NCBI GenBank assembly: GCA_944321345.1
Contig: CALUKY010000012.1
Coordinates: 1-64,000 of the forward strand
Reading direction: 5' to 3'
Length of the DNA stretch: 64,000 bases
Source: an uncultured Paraprevotella sp.
Lineage (GTDB): Bacteria; Bacteroidota; Bacteroidia; Bacteroidales; Bacteroidaceae
Shown: piece after piece, positions 1-9,145 of the stretch
Numbering within the stretch: position 1 is the first letter of the stretch
Layout: each line of letters starts with the position of its first letter
Program-made: the position numbers and the translations under genes
The notes under the pieces: generated by a model
The model's input: the letters and a program-made list of their open reading frames with translations, nothing else
Told to the model about the DNA's origin: nothing
The model's database searches: none

Positions 1-37
1 TGGTGACATCACAGCCGAGCATTACTAATTGCCCGAT
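1..37 (+). rRNA. 3' end of 23S rRNA (partial)
   Basis: The first bases carry the GAGCATTACTAATTGCCCG string that I recognise from the 3' end of Bacteroidales 23S rRNA. It lies about 90 bases upstream of a clear 5S gene, the normal 23S-5S spacing. The exact 3' end is estimated, and the gene begins outside the window. Confidence 0.6.
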
Positions 38-123
38 GACTTTCTTACCGCGCAGAGATATACTTTGAGTTGTTCTCTACGAAGAGAGATGCTTATGTTT
101 TTTCCGATATGTAATAAAAATAT

Positions 124-233
<110 letters not shown>

Positions 234-243
234 TTTAAATAGA

Positions 244-285
244 TGGATCCCTTCAGAGAGCAATCTCCGGAGGGATTCTTTTTTT
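244..285 (+). terminator. rRNA operon terminator
   Basis: ATCCCT pairs with AGGGAT around a short inner palindrome (CTCCGGAG) and is followed by a run of seven T, directly after the 5S gene. This is the expected factor-independent terminator of the rRNA operon. Confidence 0.7.
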
Positions 286-470
286 GTATCCTTTTGAGAT
301 TATCTGTTTTAAATCTTTCTTCCTTATTACTATTCTTTCTGTTAAAATATATTTCAAGAGTTTTGTTTTTTAAGAAAAAAATAATAACTTGCCCACAGTA
401 ACTAAGATCTTTCCTTTGTTAACTTATTATCTAGACTAAAAATAGTCCAATTGGTAATATAACTGTAAAT

Positions 471-1286
471 ATGAATATTCGGATTTCGAGATTTCTTTGC
501 TGTCTGTGTTTCCTATTGTTTCATGTTCAGATGAAGGCTCAATTTGATTGGGTCCGAATGTTGGGAGGAGTTTCAAAAGCGGTCCAGGCTGTAACCTTAA
601 CAGATGAACAGATGGCAGAGTATGTCAGAGAGTATGTGGCTAAGATGGATGCTGATAATAATGTTTGTCCCGAGAACAGTCCATACACGATTCGTTTGAA
701 AAAACTGACGAACGGACTTAGAGATGCAGAGGGTATTCCGTTGAATTTTAAGGTTTATCAGGTAAGAGATATCAATGCTTTTGCTTGTGCAGATGGTAGT
801 GTACGTGTGTTTTCTTCACTGATGGATGTCATGACAGACGATGAACTTTTGGGAGTTATTGGACATGAAATCGGCCACGTTGCTCATCGAGATTCCAAAA
901 AAAGTTTTCGTACTGCTTTACTGACTTCTGCTTTGAAAGACGGAATCTCTTCTTCACATGAGAAGATTGCTGTTTTGACAGATTCGCAACTAGGGACACT
1001 GACGGAAGCTATGATTAATGCACGTTATTCTCAAAAACAGGAATGCGCTGCTGATGATTATGGTTATACCTTCTTAAAAAAAGCAGGAAAGAATCCGTGG
1101 GCAATGGCTTTGGCTTTCCGTAAACTAAAGCAGTTACAGAATAATGCCCAGAACTCGCAGGCAGGTGCGTTCTTGAACCAGTTGTTTTCCAGTCATCCGG
1201 ATCTGGATATGCGTATTGAGCGAATGGAAGAGAGAGCAATCAAAGAAAAGATTGCAAAACCAATGATGACCCTTAGAATAAAATAG
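471..1286 (+). CDS. M48-family zinc metallopeptidase, exported
   Basis: A 271-residue protein with an N-terminal signal sequence (residues 1-23, ending QMKA). The zinc-binding HEIGH motif is at residues 132-136, and a second motif, ECAADDYG, starting at E191, supplies the third metal ligand in the usual ExxxD form. This is the layout of short periplasmic M48 peptidases (HtpX/BepA/LoiP relatives), which cut misfolded envelope proteins. It lacks the TPR tail of BepA and the membrane segments of HtpX. It stands alone between the rRNA operon and the leucine operon, so the neighbours do not suggest a substrate. The family call is firm; the role in envelope quality control is inference. Confidence 0.9.
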   Translation: MNIRISRFLCCLCFLLFHVQMKAQFDWVRMLGGVSKAVQAVTLTDEQMAEYVREYVAKMDADNNVCPENSPYTIRLKKLTNGLRDAEGIPLNFKVYQVRDINAFACADGSVRVFSSLMDVMTDDELLGVIGHEIGHVAHRDSKKSFRTALLTSALKDGISSSHEKIAVLTDSQLGTLTEAMINARYSQKQECAADDYGYTFLKKAGKNPWAMALAFRKLKQLQNNAQNSQAGAFLNQLFSSHPDLDMRIERMEERAIKEKIAKPMMTLRIK

Positions 1287-1423
1287 AGTTCACTCCTATT
1301 TGTCTGCTGACAGATATTTTATGAATTTGTATGTTACAGAGCATGTTTCTGTATAATATACTATTATATGGGCTGTTTTTAAAAGAATCTGTAATATTTA
1401 TCGGGATTTTTCTTTCTGATTAT

Positions 1424-1454
1424 TTTGTTATATGGCATTTTCCTCTTAAATTTG
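1424..1454 (+). promoter_or_regulatory. Bacteroides-type promoter of the leucine operon
   Basis: TTTG at 1424-1427, exactly 19 bases, then TAAATTTG at 1447-1454. This is a perfect match to the Bacteroides consensus (-33 TTTG, -7 TAnnTTTG). It places the transcript start near 1460, about 20 bases before the leader peptide and about 185 bases before leuA, so the leader and the attenuator are both transcribed. Confidence 0.8.
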
Positions 1455-1482
1455 CGTTATCAATAATATAAAAAATAAAAAT

Positions 1483-1563
1483 ATGGTTACTGCGAATACA
1501 GCTATTTTATCAACTCTATGTTTCCGACTGCAAAAAGTAGTGGGAAGTGTGCTTTGTGTGTGA
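1483..1563 (+). CDS. leucine-operon leader peptide (attenuation)
   Basis: A 26-codon open frame, ATG at 1483 and TGA at 1561-1563, lies between the promoter and the terminator hairpin upstream of leuA. The encoded peptide is rich in branched-chain residues: ten of 26 are Ile, Leu or Val, in the clusters AILSTL and VVGSVLCV. That composition, the position, and the way its codons overlap one strand of an alternative hairpin are what a control peptide for transcription attenuation should have. It is too short to find by length alone. The reading frame is seen directly; its translation and its role as a leucine or branched-chain sensor are inferred. Confidence 0.75.
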   Translation: MVTANTAILSTLCFRLQKVVGSVLCV

Positions 1564-1596
1564 TTGTATCGCAGAGATATAAAAGCCTTTCCCACT
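1539..1596 (+). promoter_or_regulatory. antiterminator helix of the leu attenuator
   Basis: AGTGGGAAG at 1539-1547, inside the Val-Val-Gly-Ser codons of the leader peptide, is complementary to 1588-1596, the left arm of the downstream terminator (nine pairs, one G-U). The two hairpins cannot form together. A ribosome stalled at the earlier Ile/Leu codons (1504-1518) would leave 1539-1547 free to pair and let transcription continue. A ribosome that reaches the stop codon would cover this strand and let the terminator form. Confidence 0.7.
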
Positions 1597-1621
1597 TTAT
1601 TGTGTGAAAGGCTTCTTTTTT
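1583..1621 (+). terminator. leader terminator of the leu operon
   Basis: AAGCCTTTC (1583-1591) pairs with GAAAGGCTT (1606-1614), followed by C and a run of six T. It sits 25 bases before the leuA start, so it can only act as an attenuator of the operon and not as the end of an upstream gene, whose stop is 300 bases away. Confidence 0.85.
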
Positions 1622-1645
1622 GCCAACAAATAAAAATTAGAATAT

Positions 1646-3148
1646 ATGAGCGACAGACTTTTTATTTTTGATACAACACTTCGTGATGGAGAGCAGGTTC
1701 CAGGCTGCCAGTTGAATACAGTTGAGAAGATACAGGTAGCAAAGCAACTGGAGGCTTTGGGAGTGGATGTGATTGAAGCCGGTTTTCCTATTTCCAGTCC
1801 GGGTGATTTTAATTCCGTAATAGAAATATCTAAGGCTGTGACCTGGCCAACCATTTGTGCTTTGACACGTGCCGTGCAGAAAGATATTGATGTGGCCGCA
1901 GAAGCTTTACAGTTTGCCAAGCACAAACGTATCCATACAGGTATCGGAACATCGGATTCACACATTAAATATAAATTCAACTCTAATCGTGAAGAGATTA
2001 TTGAGCGTGCCGTAGCAGCCGTGAAATATGCAAAACGTTATGTAGAAGATGTGGAGTTTTATGCAGAAGATGCCGGACGTACAGATAATGAGTATTTGGC
2101 TCGCGTGGTCGACGCTGTAGTAAAGGCTGGAGCTACAGTGGTCAATATCCCGGATACAACCGGTTATTGTCTGCCACAGGAGTTTGGAGCCAAGATCAAA
2201 TACTTGATGGAGCATGTGGATGGCTTGTCTGCCGGAAAGGCTATTCTCTCTACTCATTGCCATAATGATCTGGGTATGGCTACAGCCAATACGATTGCCG
2301 GTATTATGAACGGTGCCCGTCAGGCCGAGGTTACGATTAACGGTATCGGAGAGCGCGCCGGTAATACTTCGCTTGAAGAGGTAGCTATGATTCTGAAATG
2401 TCACAAGGGAATAGACGTAGACACAAATATCAATACCCAAAAGATATATCCTACCAGTCGTCTTGTATCCAGCTTGATGAATATGCCGGTACAGCCCAAT
2501 AAGGCGATTGTGGGACGAAATGCTTTCGCTCACTCCAGTGGTATCCATCAGGATGGTGTTTTGAAGAACGTACAGACCTATGAGATTATCGACCCTAAAG
2601 ATGTCGGTATTGATGATAATGCCATTGTACTGACTGCCCGAAGCGGACGTGCAGCTTTGAAGCATCGTTTGAGCGTATTGGGCGTTGAACTGGAAGGTGA
2701 ACGTTTGGATGCCACTTATCAGGAATTCCTGAAACTGGCAGACAAGAAGAAAGAAGTAAATGACGATGATATCTTGATGCTGGCTGGTGCCGACCGTGCT
2801 GCAGCTCATGCCATTAAACTGGATTATCTGCAGGTAACCACCGGTATGGGAGTGAAATCCGTTGCTTGCATCGGTTTGGATATTGCCGGTGAGAAGTTTG
2901 AGGCCTCTGCCAGCGGTAATGGACCGGTAGATGCCGCCATTAAGGCTTTGAAGAACATTATCAAGCGTCATACCGTATTGAAAGAATTCACCATTCAGGC
3001 AATCAGTAAGGGATCAGACGATGTCGGTAAGGTACACATGCAAGTGGAATATGACGGACATGTATACTATGGCTTCGGTGCCAATACGGATATTGTATCC
3101 GCTTCTGTAGAAGCATATATTGACTGTATCAACAAGTTTAAGAAGTAA
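1646..3148 (+). CDS. leuA: 2-isopropylmalate synthase
   Basis: This 500-residue protein catalyses the first committed step of leucine synthesis, joining acetyl-CoA to 2-oxoisovalerate. The TIM-barrel catalytic domain opens with DTTLRDGEQ at residues 9-17. The metal ligands of the HxH motif are H204 and H206 (THCHNDLG). The GxGERAGN loop follows, and the C-terminal third (about 380-500) is the LeuA allosteric dimer domain that normally binds leucine for feedback inhibition. Length is typical of the bacterial enzyme. It is the first gene of a five-gene operon and lies just behind the attenuator, so it should be controlled both by attenuation and by feedback. A second paralogue lies at 5200. Confidence 0.96.
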   Translation: MSDRLFIFDTTLRDGEQVPGCQLNTVEKIQVAKQLEALGVDVIEAGFPISSPGDFNSVIEISKAVTWPTICALTRAVQKDIDVAAEALQFAKHKRIHTGIGTSDSHIKYKFNSNREEIIERAVAAVKYAKRYVEDVEFYAEDAGRTDNEYLARVVDAVVKAGATVVNIPDTTGYCLPQEFGAKIKYLMEHVDGLSAGKAILSTHCHNDLGMATANTIAGIMNGARQAEVTINGIGERAGNTSLEEVAMILKCHKGIDVDTNINTQKIYPTSRLVSSLMNMPVQPNKAIVGRNAFAHSSGIHQDGVLKNVQTYEIIDPKDVGIDDNAIVLTARSGRAALKHRLSVLGVELEGERLDATYQEFLKLADKKKEVNDDDILMLAGADRAAAHAIKLDYLQVTTGMGVKSVACIGLDIAGEKFEASASGNGPVDAAIKALKNIIKRHTVLKEFTIQAISKGSDDVGKVHMQVEYDGHVYYGFGANTDIVSASVEAYIDCINKFKK

Positions 3149-3158
3149 TTTTGAAACA

Positions 3159-4556
3159 ATGGCTAATACTTTATTTGATAAGATATGGGACGCACATGTG
3201 GTACAGAATGTGCCCGATGGTCCTACCCAACTTTATATTGATCGTTTATACTGCCATGAGGTAACCAGTCCTCAGGCTTTTGAGGGACTGCGTACCCGTG
3301 GTTTGAAATGCTTCCGTCCGGAACGTATTTACTGTATGCCCGATCATAATACACCGACACATGATCAGGACAAGCCTATCGAAGATCCGGTTGGAAAGAC
3401 ACAGGTAGATACTTTGGCACGGAATGCCAAGGAGTTTGGACTGACTCATTTTGGTATGATGCATCCGAAGAATGGTATTATTCATGTGGTGGGACCGGAG
3501 AACGGTCTTTCTTTGCCGGGCATGACCATAGTGTGCGGTGATTCGCATACTTCTACCCACGGAGCGATGGGAGCTGTAGCTTTCGGAATCGGAACATCGG
3601 AAGTGGAAATGGTCATGGCTTCGCAGTGCATTTTGCAACAGAAACCGAAATCCATGCGTATCACCGTTAAGGGTTCTTTGGGTAAAGGTGTTACTGCAAA
3701 GGATGTGGCTTTGTATTTGATGAGCAAGATGACCACTTCCGGAGCTACCGGTTATTTTGTAGAATATGCCGGTTCGGCTATCGAGCAGTTGACTATGGAA
3801 GGTCGTCTCACCTTGTGTAATCTTTCTATCGAGATGGGTGCCCGCGGTGGCTTTATTGCTCCAGATGAAATAACCTTTGCTTATTTGAAAGATAAGGAAT
3901 ATGCTCCTAAGGGTGATGCATGGGATAAGGCTGTGGCTTATTGGAAAACACTGCGTAGTGGAGAAGATGCCGTATTTGACAAGGAAATCGAGTTTGATGC
4001 AGCCGATATCGAACCTATGGTAACTTATGGAACCAATCCGGGTATGGGAATGGGTATTACGAAGAATATTCCTTCTTTGGACCAGATTGAAGCGGCCGGT
4101 CAGGCTTCTTTCAAGAAAGCACTTGACTATATGGGATTTGCACCGGGAGATCAGATGATCGGTAAACCGGTGGATTATGTTTTCTGTGGTTCTTGTACAA
4201 ATGGCCGTATTGAAGATTTCCGTGCTTTTGCTTCGATTGTGAAAGGACGCAAGAAAGCCGATCATGTGATCTGTTGGTTAGTACCGGGTTCATGGGCAGT
4301 GGCACGTCAGATTGAAGAGGAAGGTCTGGACCAGATTTTCAAGGGGGCCGGATTTGAGTTGCGTCAGCCGGGATGTTCAGCCTGTCTGGCTATGAACGAT
4401 GACAAGATTCCAGCCGGTAAGTTGTCCGTGTCTACTTCAAACCGTAACTTCGAAGGACGTCAGGGCCCCGGAGCACGTACCGTATTGGCCAGTCCGTTGG
4501 TTGCTGCTGCGGCGGCTGTAACGGGAGTAATAACAGATCCAAGAACATTAATGTAA
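3159..4556 (+). CDS. leuC: 3-isopropylmalate dehydratase large subunit
   Basis: A 465-residue aconitase-family subunit. With LeuD it isomerises 2- to 3-isopropylmalate. The [4Fe-4S] ligands are visible as C346 (in FCGSCTNGR) and C406/C409 (in GCSACLAM), matching the standard LeuC spacing. I take the start at 3159 ([11 protein letters not shown]), ten bases after the leuA stop. The open frame extends upstream to 3120 inside leuA, but the protein then gains 13 residues not found in LeuC. It is second in the leu operon, and leuD follows after ten bases. Confidence 0.96.
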   Translation: MANTLFDKIWDAHVVQNVPDGPTQLYIDRLYCHEVTSPQAFEGLRTRGLKCFRPERIYCMPDHNTPTHDQDKPIEDPVGKTQVDTLARNAKEFGLTHFGMMHPKNGIIHVVGPENGLSLPGMTIVCGDSHTSTHGAMGAVAFGIGTSEVEMVMASQCILQQKPKSMRITVKGSLGKGVTAKDVALYLMSKMTTSGATGYFVEYAGSAIEQLTMEGRLTLCNLSIEMGARGGFIAPDEITFAYLKDKEYAPKGDAWDKAVAYWKTLRSGEDAVFDKEIEFDAADIEPMVTYGTNPGMGMGITKNIPSLDQIEAAGQASFKKALDYMGFAPGDQMIGKPVDYVFCGSCTNGRIEDFRAFASIVKGRKKADHVICWLVPGSWAVARQIEEEGLDQIFKGAGFELRQPGCSACLAMNDDKIPAGKLSVSTSNRNFEGRQGPGARTVLASPLVAAAAAVTGVITDPRTLM

Positions 4557-4566
4557 AGATGATTCC

Positions 4567-5163
4567 ATGAAACAGAAATTTGACATCATAACAAGCACTT
4601 GTGTGCCCTTGCCTTTGGAAAACGTGGATACCGACCAGATTATTCCGGCACGCTTTCTGAAAGCTACAACCAAGGAAGAGAAATTTTTCGGTGAGAACCT
4701 GTTCCGCGACTGGCGATATAATCCGGATGGGTCCTTGAATCCGGACTTTGTATTGAACAATCCCAAGTATAAGGGTGAGATATTGGTTGCCGGAAAGAAT
4801 TTCGGAAGCGGTTCCAGCCGTGAGCATGCGGCATGGGCTATTGCCGGATATGGGTTCCGTGTGGTGATCAGCAGTTTCTTTGCCGATATTCATAAGAATA
4901 ATGAGTTGAACAATTTCGTTTTGCCGGTTGTTGTTTCAGAAGAGTTTCTGGCAGAGTTGTTTGCTTCAATCGACCAGAATCCTGCCACAGAAGTGGAAGT
5001 CAATGTTCCGGAGCAGACCGTAACCAATAAGGCTACCGGAAGACAGGAACATTTCGAACTGAACGGATATAAGAAGTACTGTCTGATAAACGCGCTGGAC
5101 GATATAGACTTCTTGTTGGAAAACAAAGACAAGATCGAAGCCTGGGAGCAGAAATGCATTTAA
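4567..5163 (+). CDS. leuD: 3-isopropylmalate dehydratase small subunit
   Basis: This 198-residue protein is the small swivel-domain subunit of isopropylmalate isomerase. The conserved substrate-binding block GKNFGSGSSREHAAWAI is intact, as is the N-terminal PLPLENVDTDQIIPARF-type motif. Length is normal for a free-standing LeuD. It follows leuC by ten bases and precedes the second synthase gene by 36 bases, so all are likely on one transcript. Confidence 0.95.
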   Translation: MKQKFDIITSTCVPLPLENVDTDQIIPARFLKATTKEEKFFGENLFRDWRYNPDGSLNPDFVLNNPKYKGEILVAGKNFGSGSSREHAAWAIAGYGFRVVISSFFADIHKNNELNNFVLPVVVSEEFLAELFASIDQNPATEVEVNVPEQTVTNKATGRQEHFELNGYKKYCLINALDDIDFLLENKDKIEAWEQKCI

Positions 5164-5199
5164 GCTTCAAGTAAAATACAAAATTAAATCCACAGGTAT

Positions 5200-6762
5200 A
5201 TGGAACAGAATAAAACCGTTCGGGTAGAAATCATGGACACCACCTTACGGGATGGCGAACAGACTAACGGAGTGAGTTTCCTGCCCCATGAGAAACTGAT
5301 CATAGCCAAGGCTTTGTTGCAGGATCTGAATGTGGACCGGATTGAGGTTGCTTCTGCAAGAGTTTCGGATGGAGAAATTGAAGCGGTAAGCAACATTTGC
5401 CGGTGGGCGGCTCAGGTGAGTATGCTGGATCGGGTAGAAGTTCTGGGATTTGTGGACGGACATGCTTCACTCGATTGGATTGCCCGTTGCGGTTGCCGGA
5501 AAATCAACTTGCTTTGTAAAGGCTCGCTCAATCATTGTCAGAATCAGCTGAAAAAGACTCCGGAAGAGCATATCGCTGATATCCGGAAATCATTGGCCTA
5601 TGCCGAACAATTAGGTATCAAGGTAAATGTTTATCTGGAGGATTGGAGTAATGGAATCAAGAACTCGCCGGAATATGTCTTTCAGATTGTAGATGCCTTG
5701 CAGCATGAGCGTATTGAACGCTTCATGTTGCCGGATACTTTGGGAGTACTCAATCCGCTTCATCTGGTCAGCTATATGCGCAAAATGGTGAAACGTTATC
5801 CGCATCTGCGATTTGATTTTCATGCCCACAATGATTATAATTTAGCCATATCCAATGTGCTGGCTGCCGTTTTGGCCGGTTGTCGTGGAATTCATACTTC
5901 GGTAAACGGACTGGGAGAGCGTGCCGGAAATGCGCCATTGGCCAGTGTACAAGCTATTCTGAAAGATCAGTTTCAGGCTGAAACCGGAATCTGTGAGGAC
6001 CGTTTGAATGAAGTAAGCCGTTTGGTGGAGAGTTATTCAGGAATCGCCATACCACCCAATCAGCCGATTACCGGCGAAAGTGTGTTTACTCAGGTGGCCG
6101 GTGTGCATGCCGATGGCGATAATAAGGCGAATCTCTATTGCAATGCCCTGTTGCCGGAACGTTTCGGCCGTAAGCGTGAATATGCTTTGGGTAAGAATAG
6201 CGGAAAGGCCAATATTCTGAAGAATCTGGAAGAATTAGGTCTGGAACTGACTCCAGAGCAGACCAAAAAGGTAACGGAACGCATCATCGAACTGGGAGAT
6301 AAGAAAGAACTCGTCACTCAGAATGATTTGCCTTTTATTGTGGCCGATGTGTTGAAACACAGCGCTCCGGAGGAACATGTACGTTTGTTGAGCTATATGG
6401 TGACTACGGCCTATGGCTTGAAGCCTATGGCTTGTGTCCGTCTGGAAGTCAATGGGCAGGCTTATGAAGCTCAGGCTTCGGGTGACGGACAGTTTGATGC
6501 CTTTATGCGGGCCACCATGTCCATTTATAAAGAGCGACTGCACCGCGAGTTTCCTTGGTTGGCCAATTACAATGTAACGATTCCCCCGGGAGGACGTACA
6601 GATGCTTTTGTACAGACAGTCATTACCTGGAACTGGAATCAGAAGACCTTGCGGACTCGTGGACTTGATGCAGATCAGACAGAGGCTGCCATTAAGGCAA
6701 CGGTCAAAATGCTGAATCTGATCGAAAAGGACTATGCTTGTGAAGATTTTCATAAATCATGA
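5200..6762 (+). CDS. isopropylmalate/citramalate synthase-family enzyme (second paralogue)
   Basis: This 520-residue protein has the same fold order as Leu[10 protein letters not shown] is at residues 13-21, the HxH metal motif is H208/H210 (FHAHND), NGLGERAGN follows, and a C-terminal LeuA dimer domain contains the repeated GLKPMACVRLEVNGQ-type strand. It is clearly diverged from the leuA product in the same operon and lies between leuD and leuB. Synthases of this subgroup are usually named (R)-citramalate synthase (pyruvate plus acetyl-CoA, threonine-independent isoleucine route) or simply isopropylmalate/homocitrate synthase-like. LeuCD and LeuB can also process citramalate, so its place in this operon is compatible with that role. 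Substrate choice cannot be read from sequence alone. Confidence 0.75.
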   Translation: MEQNKTVRVEIMDTTLRDGEQTNGVSFLPHEKLIIAKALLQDLNVDRIEVASARVSDGEIEAVSNICRWAAQVSMLDRVEVLGFVDGHASLDWIARCGCRKINLLCKGSLNHCQNQLKKTPEEHIADIRKSLAYAEQLGIKVNVYLEDWSNGIKNSPEYVFQIVDALQHERIERFMLPDTLGVLNPLHLVSYMRKMVKRYPHLRFDFHAHNDYNLAISNVLAAVLAGCRGIHTSVNGLGERAGNAPLASVQAILKDQFQAETGICEDRLNEVSRLVESYSGIAIPPNQPITGESVFTQVAGVHADGDNKANLYCNALLPERFGRKREYALGKNSGKANILKNLEELGLELTPEQTKKVTERIIELGDKKELVTQNDLPFIVADVLKHSAPEEHVRLLSYMVTTAYGLKPMACVRLEVNGQAYEAQASGDGQFDAFMRATMSIYKERLHREFPWLANYNVTIPPGGRTDAFVQTVITWNWNQKTLRTRGLDADQTEAAIKATVKMLNLIEKDYACEDFHKS

Positions 6763-6839
6763 GAATGACTCTTGGGGATTCAGATCAAGCGGTGTTTATA
6801 AATTAAGTAAAAGAAGAAAATAAATAAAACGAATAGATT

Positions 6840-7901
6840 ATGGATTTGAAAATAGCCGTATTGCCGGGTGATGGAATCGGACCGGAGATTTCGGAACAGG
6901 GGGTAGCTGTCATGACAGCTGTCTGTGAGAAGTTTGGACACAATGTAACTTATGAGTATGCTCTTTGTGGAGCTGCTGCCATTGATGCTGTGGGTGATCC
7001 GTTCCCGGAAGATACGTATCAGAAATGTATGGCTGCAGATGCAGTGCTTTTCTCTTCAGTTGGTGATCCTAAGTTTGATAATGATCCTACAGCGAAGGTC
7101 CGTCCTGAGCAAGGGTTGTTGGCCATGCGTAAGAAACTCGGACTTTTTGCCAATATCCGTCCGGTTGAGACCTTTGAATGCCTGATTCATCAGTCGCCGC
7201 TGAAAGAAGAACTGGTGCGTGGAGCTGACTTTATCTGTATCCGTGAGTTGACCGGCGGTATGTATTTTGGAGAAAAGTATCAGGACGACGAGAAGGCTTA
7301 TGATACGAATGCCTATACCCGTCCGGAAATCGAGCGTATTCTTAAGGTTGCTTTTGAATATGCCCGTCGCCGTCGCAAGCACCTCACGGTTGTGGATAAA
7401 GCCAATGTTTTGGCGTCAAGCCGTCTGTGGCGTCAGATTGCCAAAGAAATGGCTCCTCAGTATCCTGATGTAGAAACAGATTATATGTTTGTTGATAATG
7501 CGGCTATGCGCATGATTCAGGATCCTCGTTTCTTTGATGTGATGGTTACGGAGAATACCTTTGGTGATATTCTTACCGACGAAGGCTCTTGTATTACCGG
7601 ATCAATGGGATTGTTGCCGTCAGCTTCTACCGGTGAGCATACTCCGGTTTTCGAGCCGATTCACGGTTCATGGCCTCAGGCTAAGGGCTTGAACATTGCC
7701 AATCCGTTGGCACAGATTCTTTCTGTGGCCATGTTGTTTGAGTATTTTGATCTGAAAGAAGAGGGAGCTATGATACGAAAGGCTGTCAATGCTTCGCTTG
7801 ACGCTCACGTTCGTACTCCGGAAATTCAGGTTGAAGGAGGTGCTAAATACGGTACGAAGGAAGTTGGTCAATGGATTGTGGATTATATCAAAAAGGCTTA
7901 A
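6840..7901 (+). CDS. leuB: 3-isopropylmalate dehydrogenase
   Basis: This 353-residue isocitrate/isopropylmalate dehydrogenase-family protein oxidises 3-isopropylmalate with NAD+. Visible blocks are the N-terminal [11 protein letters not shown], the RENTGG-like segment written here as [17 protein letters not shown], the metal-binding [10 protein letters not shown] and the NAD-binding [14 protein letters not shown], in place of the RENTGG of isocitrate dehydrogenases, favours LeuB. Last gene of the leu operon, 77 bases after its neighbour and followed by a strong terminator. Confidence 0.95.
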   Translation: MDLKIAVLPGDGIGPEISEQGVAVMTAVCEKFGHNVTYEYALCGAAAIDAVGDPFPEDTYQKCMAADAVLFSSVGDPKFDNDPTAKVRPEQGLLAMRKKLGLFANIRPVETFECLIHQSPLKEELVRGADFICIRELTGGMYFGEKYQDDEKAYDTNAYTRPEIERILKVAFEYARRRRKHLTVVDKANVLASSRLWRQIAKEMAPQYPDVETDYMFVDNAAMRMIQDPRFFDVMVTENTFGDILTDEGSCITGSMGLLPSASTGEHTPVFEPIHGSWPQAKGLNIANPLAQILSVAMLFEYFDLKEEGAMIRKAVNASLDAHVRTPEIQVEGGAKYGTKEVGQWIVDYIKKA

Positions 7902-7920
7902 GCTCAAGTAATAAAAGACA

Positions 7921-7960
7921 AAAAGTTCCTGCTCTGTTCCGGAGCCAGGAACTTTTTTTA
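7921..7960 (+). terminator. leu operon terminator
   Basis: AAAAGTTCCTG (7921-7931) pairs with CAGGAACTTTT (7946-7956) and runs into a T tract, 20 bases after the leuB stop. It ends the leu operon. Confidence 0.85.
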
Positions 7961-8071
7961 TACATTTGTTCCAGATCTGCATCAATGTGATTGCTTGGTG
8001 TCTTTTTGAAATCATGAGACTGACTGTGATGCAACCTGTTTGGGCTTTTCTTGATTTTAGAATATTCTATT

Positions 8072-8896
8072 ATGAAAAAAATATTGTTTGTTTTATATTT
8101 TCTTATCGGTGTGTGCACTGTATCGGCGCAGAGTTATCAGGATCTGGTAAAACGAGGATTGGATGCCATTTCGCGTGACAGTCTGCAACAGGCTGAGGAT
8201 TTCTTTCGGGCGGCTTTAAAGAAAGAGCCGGCCTTAAAGTCAAATGCCTTACTGTTTAATTATATCGGTCAGATACAGGAGAAAACCGGACGTGATACCG
8301 AGGCATTGGAGTCTTATAACTTGGGAATCAATCTGTCACCTCATACGATGGGTATTCTCTTGAATCGTGCGGCTTTATATATGCGTATCGGACGCATGGA
8401 TAAGGCTTTGACAGATTATAACGACATACTAGATTTGAACTCTGATCATCGTCATGCCCTGATGATGCGGGCTTATATCTACACCTCCCAGAATCTTTTC
8501 AAGGACGCACGTTCTGATTATGAGCGTCTGCTTCGGCTTGAACCGGATAATGAGAGTGCTGTACTTGGACTGGTGTTGCTCAATGAGAAGGATAACCGTC
8601 CGAAAGAAGCTATGGATCAAATAAACCAATTGATACAGAAAAATCCTCGTTGTTCTGACTATTATATTGTCCGTGCAGAAATGGAAATGAACCGTAAGGC
8701 ATATGAATCGGCAGAACTGGATTATATGAAAGCTATAGAACTGGATCCAGAGAATGTGATCTGCTATTTGAATCGTGCTACATATTATATCAAGACCGGC
8801 CAGAAAGAGAAGGCGCGTCAGGATTTGAAAAAAGCCGCTTCTCTGAATGCTGATCCTGGAGAACTGGCTGATTTGTATCAGCAGTTGGAAGATTGA
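8072..8896 (+). CDS. exported tetratricopeptide-repeat protein
   Basis: A 274-residue protein of a signal peptide (MKKILFVLYFLIGVCTVSA) followed by about six tandem 34-residue TPR units. The repeat signature is clear in segments such as ALLFNYIGQIQEKTGRD, LLNRAALYMRIGRMDKAL and CYLNRATYYIKTGQKEKA. TPR arrays bind other proteins; here it would work in the periplasm or at the envelope. I choose the ATG at 8072 because the signal peptide begins there; an in-frame ATG at 8051 adds seven unlikely residues. No partner is suggested by the neighbours. Confidence 0.85.
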   Translation: MKKILFVLYFLIGVCTVSAQSYQDLVKRGLDAISRDSLQQAEDFFRAALKKEPALKSNALLFNYIGQIQEKTGRDTEALESYNLGINLSPHTMGILLNRAALYMRIGRMDKALTDYNDILDLNSDHRHALMMRAYIYTSQNLFKDARSDYERLLRLEPDNESAVLGLVLLNEKDNRPKEAMDQINQLIQKNPRCSDYYIVRAEMEMNRKAYESAELDYMKAIELDPENVICYLNRATYYIKTGQKEKARQDLKKAASLNADPGELADLYQQLED

Positions 8897-9052
8897 TTTT
8901 TATTAGGAACAATTCGTTTGGTTATATTGCTGTCCCGGAGATCTTATCTTGAGAGTATATCTTGAAGAATCCTGAGGTGTATTGTTCTGTTTGTTTCAAT
9001 GTGGCGGATATCTTTTAGGGATTATATTGAATCAGAAAGTAAGACAGTGTAA

Positions 9053-9105
9053 AAAACACCAGCAGACTTGAATGAATCAATCCTTTCAAGTCTGCTGGCA
9101 ATTTT
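9053..9105. terminator. bidirectional terminator
   Basis: CCAGCAGACTTGA (9059-9071) pairs perfectly with 9086-9098. A-rich sequence precedes it and T-rich sequence follows, so it can stop the TPR gene on the + strand and purA on the - strand. The rest of the 249-base gap holds nothing I recognise. Confidence 0.8.
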
Positions 9106-9145
9106 TATGAACATTTCTTGATTAAAAAGACAATGTTCCTGTTTT

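Noticed and set aside
1015-1239. Long antisense frames inside genes (for example within M48, leuA, leuC, the outer-membrane barrel and TonB receptor genes)
   Set aside because: They mirror codon structure of the real genes and lack any family feature of their own.
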